A stretch of DNA of 64,000 nt from Alphaproteobacteria bacterium (GTDB lineage Bacteria; Pseudomonadota; Alphaproteobacteria; Rhodobacterales; Rhodobacteraceae): NCBI GenBank assembly GCA_030425185.1, contig JAUIAU010000007.1, forward strand, positions 57,319 through 121,318. Direction: 5' to 3'. The stretch's first letter is position 1, and the number at the start of each line of letters is the position of its first letter. A program made the translations under genes and the position numbers. Shown here piece after piece: positions 56,259 to 64,000 of the stretch. The notes under the pieces were generated by a model. The model searched no databases. It worked only from the letters and a program-made list of their open reading frames with translations, and was not told the DNA's origin.

Positions 56259-57137
56259 ATGCACAACGAGAGCTGGGATGATCTGCGCTTCCTTCTGGCC
56301 GTGGCCGATGCCGGCTCGGTCAATGCGGCTGCGCGCAAGCTGGGCGTCAACCACGCGACCGTGCTGCGCCGTCTCGCGGCGTTCGAAGCGCGCCACGGCA
56401 TGATGATCTTCGACCGCTCCGCGCAGGGGCACCGGCTGCGCCCGGGGTTCGAGCCCGTCGTCGCCGCCCTGCGCCAGATCGACGGCGCGGTGTCGGCGGT
56501 GGACCGCCTGCTGGCCGGACGCGGGGCGCGGGTGCGCGGCGCGGTGCGGATCACCTCGACCGACACGTTCTGTACGGCGGTGCTGCCGCCGGTGCTGGCA
56601 GCGATCGCCACACGCGAGCCGGACCTGGAGTTCGAGTTGCTGTGCTCGAATGCCCACCTTGACCTGTCCCGGATGGATGCCGAGATTGCCGTGCGCCCGG
56701 CACCGGCGCTGCCGGAAGGCCTGTCCGGCGAGATTGCCGCCGAGCTGGGGTTCGTCGCGGTCGAGGCGGCGTCCGGTGCCGCGCCCGACTGGCTGGGGTA
56801 CAAGGGCACGCTGGCCGCAACCGTGGCGGGGCGCTGGGTCACGGCGTATCTGGATACCACAGGCGGCCGCCCGAAGATGCTGGGCGACAGCTTCCTCGTG
56901 CTGCGGGACATGGCCTCGGCCGGAATGGGGCGTACGGTGATCCCGGCCTGCCTCGCGGGACCCGGCAGCGGCTTGCGGCGGCTCGACCTGTTGCCCGCGC
57001 CGCTGACCGTTCCGATCTGGGTCGCCTGTCACGAGGACCTGTCCCACGTGCCCCGGATCCGCACGGTGATGCGGGCGGTCCGAAAGGCGCTGCGAGACCG
57101 CCGCGACTGGCTGCTGACCGGCGACGACGCGCCCTAG
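56259..57137 (+). CDS. LysR family transcriptional regulator
   Basis: A 292-residue LysR-type regulator. The HTH is in [37 protein letters not shown] sequence near the N-terminus, and the effector domain begins at [13 protein letters not shown]. It is divergent from the cytochrome c' operon and probably controls it. Its 3' end overlaps mnmA by 4 bases in convergent orientation. The effector is unknown. Confidence 0.87.
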   Translation: MHNESWDDLRFLLAVADAGSVNAAARKLGVNHATVLRRLAAFEARHGMMIFDRSAQGHRLRPGFEPVVAALRQIDGAVSAVDRLLAGRGARVRGAVRITSTDTFCTAVLPPVLAAIATREPDLEFELLCSNAHLDLSRMDAEIAVRPAPALPEGLSGEIAAELGFVAVEAASGAAPDWLGYKGTLAATVAGRWVTAYLDTTGGRPKMLGDSFLVLRDMASAGMGRTVIPACLAGPGSGLRRLDLLPAPLTVPIWVACHEDLSHVPRIRTVMRAVRKALRDRRDWLLTGDDAP

Positions 57138-58291
57138 CGGCCGCGCCAGATCCAGCCGCCGCCGAGGATGCGGGTGTCGCCGTCCGCGTGGCCGGGCGCG
57201 TAGAACACGCAGGCCTGCCCGGGCGAGACGCCGTCTTCGGGCGTCAGCAGCGTGACCTCTGCTTCTGTGTCGGACAGCGGCCGGATCAGCGCCGGGCGCG
57301 GCGGCCGGGTCGAGCGGATGCGCACGCTGACCTCCCACTCCGGGCGGCTGGTCAGGGGGGCATCGCCGAGCCAGTTGATCTCGCGCACCGGGACGGTCCT
57401 TGTCGCAAGCGCCTCGCGCGGGCCGACGACGACCTGGCGCGCGACCGGGTCGAGCCGCACGACGTAGAGCGGATCGCTGAGCCCGCCGATGCCGAGGCCG
57501 CGGCGCTGGCCGATCGTGTAGTGGATGACGCCGGTGTGCTCGCCCAGGACGCGGCCGTCGAGATGCACGATCTCGCCCGGCTCGCCGGCGCCCGGCCGCA
57601 GCTTCTCGATCACCGACGCGTAGTTGCCGTTCGGCACGAAGCAGATGTCCTGGCTGTCCGGCTTGTCCGCGACGGACAGACCGTATTTCTTCGCCAGGTC
57701 GCGGGTTTCCGCCTTGGACTTCAGGTGGCCGAGGGGGAAGCGCAGGTAGTCGAGCTGCTCGGGCGTCGTCGAGAACAGGAAGTAGCTCTGGTCGCGCGCG
57801 GGATCGGCGGCGCAGTGCAGTTCAGGCCCGTTCATGCCCATGGCGCGGCGAATGTAGTGCCCGGTGGCCATGCAGTCGGCGTCGAGGTCGCGGGCGGTTT
57901 CCAGCAGGTCCTTGAACTTGACCCGCTCGTTGCACCGGATGCACGGCACCGGCGTCGCCCCGGCGAGGTAGCTTTCGGCGAATTCTTCCATCACCGCTTC
58001 GCGGAACGTGTTCTCGTAGTCGAGGACGTAGTGCGGGAAGCCCATCGCCTCGGCCACGCGGCGGGCATCGTGGATGTCCCGTCCGGCACAGCAGGCACCT
58101 TTCTTGGCCAGCGCGGCCCCGTGGTCGTAAAGCTGCAAGGTCACGCCGACGACGTCGTAGCCTTCCTCGGCCAGCATGGCCGCGACCACCGACGAGTCGA
58201 CGCCGCCCGACATGGCCACGACCACCCGCGTTTCGGCGGGCGGCTTGGCGAAGCCGAGCGAATTGAGCGGCGTGTCCGCGTCGCGGGGCAT
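57134..58291 (-). CDS. mnmA: tRNA-specific 2-thiouridylase MnmA
   Basis: A 385-residue enzyme that makes s2U34 in tRNA-Lys, -Glu and -Gln. The PP-loop is [31 protein letters not shown] follows, [11 protein letters not shown] holds the first catalytic Cys and [13 protein letters not shown] the second. The ATG at 58291 follows AGGAGAG; 27 further open codons upstream are not conserved. Confidence 0.95.
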   Translation of the reverse strand: MPRDADTPLNSLGFAKPPAETRVVVAMSGGVDSSVVAAMLAEEGYDVVGVTLQLYDHGAALAKKGACCAGRDIHDARRVAEAMGFPHYVLDYENTFREAVMEEFAESYLAGATPVPCIRCNERVKFKDLLETARDLDADCMATGHYIRRAMGMNGPELHCAADPARDQSYFLFSTTPEQLDYLRFPLGHLKSKAETRDLAKKYGLSVADKPDSQDICFVPNGNYASVIEKLRPGAGEPGEIVHLDGRVLGEHTGVIHYTIGQRRGLGIGGLSDPLYVVRLDPVARQVVVGPREALATRTVPVREINWLGDAPLTSRPEWEVSVRIRSTRPPRPALIRPLSDTEAEVTLLTPEDGVSPGQACVFYAPGHADGDTRILGGGWIWRGR

Positions 58292-58367
58292 GAAGGTCTC
58301 TCCTGTCGGGCTGTCCGTCGCAATATAGGAAAATGCAAGATACTCACAAGTCCGGGTGCCGCTCGAT

Positions 58368-58382
58368 TTCACGGCCCGTTAA
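58368..58382. promoter_or_regulatory. CtrA-like site upstream of sciP
   Basis: TTCA (58368-58371), seven bases, then TTAA (58379-58382) matches the CtrA consensus at 7 of 8 positions, 46 bases before the sciP ATG. SciP expression depends on CtrA in Caulobacter. Confidence 0.45.
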
Positions 58383-58428
58383 GGCCGCGGCGGCAGGGTC
58401 ACGCCACCCGGAACGAAGGACAATCCCG

Positions 58429-58716
58429 ATGTATCTCAAGCGTGGCCGGGGTCCCGCCGTGGTGACCCTGCCGAACGGGCAGGTCATGAGCCGCTCGGAC
58501 CTGCCGGACCCCGACACGAAGCGCTGGGTCGCCAGTCGCAAGGCTGCGGTCGCCCGGGGCGTGCTCTACGGCCTGATGTCGGTCGAGGATGCCTGCACGA
58601 CCTATGGCCTGTCGAGCGAGGAACTCGCCAGCTGGACCCGCGCGGTCGAAGTGCATGGCGACGCGGCCCTCCGAGCAACGCGGCTGCGCCTCTACCGCCC
58701 GGCCGGCGGATCCTGA
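58429..58716 (+). CDS. sciP: CtrA inhibitor SciP (DUF1153)
   Basis: A 95-residue HTH protein that binds CtrA and blocks its recruitment of RNA polymerase, resetting the cell-cycle programme. VTLPNGQVMSRSDLPDPDTKRWVASRKAAV and YGLMSVEDACTTYGLSSEELASW (in pieces along the protein) are the DUF1153 consensus. The ATG at 58429 follows GAAGGA. It lies directly upstream of ctrA, as in other Rhodobacteraceae. Confidence 0.9.
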   Translation: MYLKRGRGPAVVTLPNGQVMSRSDLPDPDTKRWVASRKAAVARGVLYGLMSVEDACTTYGLSSEELASWTRAVEVHGDAALRATRLRLYRPAGGS

Positions 58717-58770
58717 CCGGAGCGCGAGGATGGACAACCCAAGGTTGTATCTGGTACGGTCGATGCGGTG

Positions 58771-58785
58771 GTAACGAGCGATTAA
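58771..58785. promoter_or_regulatory. CtrA-like site upstream of ctrA
   Basis: GTAA (58771-58774), seven bases, then TTAA (58782-58785) followed by CC: 7 of 8 consensus positions, 53 bases upstream of the ctrA ATG. This is where an autoregulatory site would be expected. A separate palindrome GGTTC-ca-GAACC (58813-58824) lies just before the ribosome site. Confidence 0.5.
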
Positions 58786-58837
58786 CCTTTCCCGCCCACC
58801 TTCGGGCACAGTGGTTCCAGAACCGGAGGCCCCGGCC

Positions 58838-61746
<2,909 letters not shown>

Positions 61747-61750
61747 CCCG

Positions 61751-63841
61751 ATGGCGGAGCGCCCCGCCGTGCTTTTCCCGCTGTTCGCCGGGCTTGAAAC
61801 CCTGCCCGGGGTCGGTCCGCGCACGGCGCGGGCGATGGAGGCGCTGGCCGTCACCCGGCCGCGCGACCTGCTCTATACCCTGCCCGCGGGCGGGATCCTG
61901 CGGACCCCGGTCGAGACGGTGCTCGGGGCCGAGTTGCCGGGCGTGCTGACCGTGACGGTCCGGGTCGGGCGGCACCTGAAGCCGGCGGCCAAGGGGCGCC
62001 CGTACCGGGTGGAGGTCGAGGACGCCAAGACGCGGTTCTACCTCGTTTTTTTCCATGCGCGGGGCGACTATCTGGAGAAACTGCTGCCCACCGGGACCAC
62101 GCGGATCGTGTCCGGCAAGGCCGAGCTCTACGATGGCATTGTCCAGATCACGCATCCAAACCATGTCCTGCGCCCGGACGAGGCCGATCAGTTGTCGACC
62201 TTCGATCCCGTCTATCCCCTGACGGCCGGGGTCACCCAGAAGCTGATGCAGAAGGCCGCGCAAGGGGCGTTGGCGCGCGCGCCCGGGATGGACGAGTGGA
62301 TCGACCCGGACCTGGTGGCCCGCGAAGGCTGGCCCGACTGGCAGACCGCGCTGGCCGAGGCGCACCGCCCCGAGAGTGCCCGCGACCTGGCCCCCGAGGC
62401 CCCTGCGCGGCGGCGGCTGGCCTATGACGAGGTCTTTGCCCACCAGATGACACTGGCGCTGGCCCGCGCCTCGCGCCGCCGCGCCCCGGGCCGCGAGACG
62501 ACCGGGGACGGGCACCTGCGCCGGGCCGTCGAGGCCGCGTTGCCCTATACCCCAACCGGGGCCCAGACCCGCGTCCTGCGCGAGATCGCCGCCGACATGG
62601 CCGCGCCGCACAGGATGAACCGCTTGCTGCAAGGCGATGTGGGCGCTGGAAAAACCCTCGTCGCGCTGATGGCCATGCTGATCGCGGTCGAGGCCGGGGG
62701 GCAGGCCGTCCTGATGGCCCCGACCGAGATTCTCGCCCGCCAGCACCACGCCGGCCTCACCGCGCTGGCCGGTCCCGCCGAGGTGCGGATCGCGGTGCTG
62801 ACGGGACGGGACAAGGGCCGCGCGCGGGCCGACAAGCTGGAGGCGCTGCGCCGGGGCGAGATCGACATCCTGCTGGGCACCCATGCGGTGATCCAGGACG
62901 ACGTGGTGTTCCATGACCTGCGCCTTGCGGTGATCGACGAACAGCACCGCTTCGGCGTGCGCGAGCGGATGTCGCTCGGGCGCAAGGGGGACGCGGTCGA
63001 TGTGCTGGTGATGACGGCGACGCCGATCCCGCGCAGCCTGGCGCTGGCGGGATACGGCGACCTGGACCTGTCGCTGCTGGACGAGAAACCGCCGGGGCGC
63101 ACGCCGGTGACCACGGCGCTGGTCTCGGCCCAGCGGATTGACGAGCTCGTCGCCCACCTCGGCAAGGCGCTCGACGAGGGACGGCAGGCCTACTGGGTCT
63201 GCCCGCTGGTCGAGGAAAGCGAGACCTTGACCCTGACCGCCGCCGAAGAGCGGTTCCGCGCGCTGCGGACCCGGTTCGGCGAGGGGGTCGTGGGGCTGGT
63301 GCACGGCCAGATGCCGCCCGGCGACAAGGACGCGGCGATGGCCGATTTCGTGGCCGGTCGCACGCGCCTGCTGGTGGCGACCACGGTGATCGAGGTGGGG
63401 GTGGATGTGCCGAACGCCTCGATCATGGTGATCGAGGGGGCGGAGCACTTCGGCCTCGCGCAGTTGCACCAGTTGCGGGGGCGCGTCGGGCGCGGGGCTG
63501 CCGCGTCGTCCTGCCTGATGCTCTACAGCCCGCCGCTGACCGAGGGGGCCGAGCGCCGCCTGACGCTGATGCGCGAGACCGAGGACGGGTTCCGGATCGC
63601 CGAGGCCGACCTCGAGATGCGCGGCGCGGGCGACCTGATCGGGGTTGCGCAAAGCGGCCTGCCGCGGTTCCGCGTCGCGGATCTCGAGCGGCAGGCAGGG
63701 CTGATGGACCTCGCGCAGAGCGACGCGCGGGCGCTGCTGGCGCGCGATCCGGCGTTGGAAACGCCGCGCGGAGAAGCGGTGCGGATGCTGCTGTGGTTGC
63801 TGTCGCAGGACGAGGCGATTCGCCTTCTGGAGGTCGGCTGA
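61751..63841 (+). CDS. recG: ATP-dependent DNA helicase RecG
   Basis: A 696-residue superfamily 2 helicase that regresses stalled forks and branch-migrates junctions. An N-terminal wedge/OB domain is followed by Walker A GDVGAGKTLVAL, the DEQH box (VIDEQHRFGVRER), TATPIPRSLAL, and motif VI QLRGRVGRGAAASSC. The C-terminal FRIAEADLEMRGAGDLIG segment is RecG-typical. The stop at 63841 is 33 bases before the edge of the IS element. Confidence 0.96.
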   Translation: MAERPAVLFPLFAGLETLPGVGPRTARAMEALAVTRPRDLLYTLPAGGILRTPVETVLGAELPGVLTVTVRVGRHLKPAAKGRPYRVEVEDAKTRFYLVFFHARGDYLEKLLPTGTTRIVSGKAELYDGIVQITHPNHVLRPDEADQLSTFDPVYPLTAGVTQKLMQKAAQGALARAPGMDEWIDPDLVAREGWPDWQTALAEAHRPESARDLAPEAPARRRLAYDEVFAHQMTLALARASRRRAPGRETTGDGHLRRAVEAALPYTPTGAQTRVLREIAADMAAPHRMNRLLQGDVGAGKTLVALMAMLIAVEAGGQAVLMAPTEILARQHHAGLTALAGPAEVRIAVLTGRDKGRARADKLEALRRGEIDILLGTHAVIQDDVVFHDLRLAVIDEQHRFGVRERMSLGRKGDAVDVLVMTATPIPRSLALAGYGDLDLSLLDEKPPGRTPVTTALVSAQRIDELVAHLGKALDEGRQAYWVCPLVEESETLTLTAAEERFRALRTRFGEGVVGLVHGQMPPGDKDAAMADFVAGRTRLLVATTVIEVGVDVPNASIMVIEGAEHFGLAQLHQLRGRVGRGAAASSCLMLYSPPLTEGAERRLTLMRETEDGFRIAEADLEMRGAGDLIGVAQSGLPRFRVADLERQAGLMDLAQSDARALLARDPALETPRGEAVRMLLWLLSQDEAIRLLEVG

Positions 63842-63859
63842 CCCAGTCTGTTCTCGTCG

Positions 63860-63874
63860 GTTCCGCGAATGTTC
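63860..63874. promoter_or_regulatory. GTTC-N7-GTTC, candidate SOS box
   Basis: GTTC (63860-63863), seven bases, GTTC (63871-63874) fits the alphaproteobacterial LexA consensus GTTC-N7-GTTC. It lies between recG and the IS edge. An eight-base pattern can occur by chance in 64 kb. Confidence 0.3.
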
Positions 63875-64000
63875 TAGAGCGGATTGCGTTTAATCGGTTT
63901 CATAGCCTGCGGCCTTGAAGAAGTTGTAGCACTCTTCCTCGGTGAAGAGGTCGCAGACATGTCCGGCGACGCGCCAGAGGTCATCGTATGTCCGCGCCGC
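63875..64000 (-). mobile_element. Edge of an IS630-family insertion sequence
   Basis: TA at 63875-63876 (IS630 target dinucleotide) is followed by GAGCGGATTGCGTTTAATCG, which looks like an IS630-type terminal repeat. The transposase 3' end is immediately inside it. The rest of the element lies beyond the window. Confidence 0.65.
63890..64000 (-). CDS. IS630-type transposase, C-terminal end (partial)
   Basis: The last 36 codons of a minus-strand gene: ARTYDDLWRVAGHVCDLF, then TEEECYNFFKAAGYETD and TAA at 63890. The pattern LW-x-A/V-G-x-x-C-D-L-F-T-x-x-E-C-x-N-x-F/Y-x-x-A-G-Y is the usual end of IS630-family transposases in alphaproteobacteria. The catalytic DDE part is outside the window, so activity cannot be judged. 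Confidence 0.7.
   Translation of the reverse strand, partial: AARTYDDLWRVAGHVCDLFTEEECYNFFKAAGYETD

Overview
The window reads as a chromosomal segment of a GC-rich alphaproteobacterium, most likely a member of the Rhodobacteraceae (Roseobacter group). The support is the combination of ctrA, sciP and chpT of the CtrA phosphorelay, ornithine-lipid acyltransferases, an L21 protein with an alphaproteobacterial-style C-terminal extension, a folate/corrinoid C1 cluster with a RACo-type activase, a dimethylglycine-dehydrogenase-like GcvT oxidoreductase, and an RTX protein ending in a Hint domain. Nearly all of it is dense chromosomal coding sequence. The only clear mobile DNA is the edge of an IS630-type element at the right end.

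Layout, left to right. 1-6.1 kb: the 3' end of an MFS transporter, then a minus-strand C1 operon (conserved 'virulence factor' small protein, MetF-like reductase, methyl-THF:corrinoid methyltransferase, cupin, ferredoxin-ASKHA activator). 6.3-10.6 kb: Ppx/GppA phosphatase, RlmE, an NsrR-like Rrf2 regulator, and a LysR regulator divergent from a secreted two-domain protein. 10.7-23 kb: tRNA-Ser(CGA), a DUF2059 protein, rplU-rpmA, a GNAT, obgE-proB-proA, chpT, a DUF3553 protein, olsB-olsA, gluQ, a methyltransferase, trmFO and a four-helix membrane protein with a perfect CtrA box upstream. 23-29 kb: gyrA, usg, dsbB, a DedA/YqaA-like protein, tRNA-Leu(CAA), a 36-residue membrane peptide and a phosphotransferase.

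29.2-41.6 kb is the accessory-like part. It holds a 702-residue protein with Lys-Gly-Thr repeats, RTX repeats and a Hint domain, a dimethylglycine/sarcosine dehydrogenase-like enzyme, a family-5 peptide-type ABC transporter and an AraC regulator. Phased repeats that look like the AraC operator lie in front of the transporter operon. 41.7-54.8 kb is the envelope block: miaA, then pyrH-frr-uppS-cdsA-dxr-rseP, a 46-residue membrane peptide, and bamA-ompH-fabZ-lpxA-lpxI-lpxB. 54.8-57.1 kb: a dihaem cytochrome c, cytochrome c' and a LysR regulator. 57.1-64 kb: mnmA, sciP, ctrA, ligA, recG and the IS edge.

How the genes work together. The C1 cluster should move methyl groups from a corrinoid to tetrahydrofolate and oxidise them by MetF, with RACo reactivating the corrinoid; the corrinoid protein and the substrate methyltransferase are not in the window. 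The demethylating GcvT enzyme also feeds the folate pool. CtrA, ChpT and SciP form the output half of the cell-cycle/differentiation relay. Four TTAA-N7-TTAA-like sites in this window suggest a local CtrA regulon that may include the KGT/RTX/Hint protein. The lpx/bam block builds the outer membrane, and olsBA adds ornithine lipids.

The most unusual items are the KGT-RTX-Hint protein, the matching arginine-rich C-termini on two C1-cluster proteins, the triple AraC-type repeat, the CtrA box overlapping a GANTC site, and the two small membrane ORFs.
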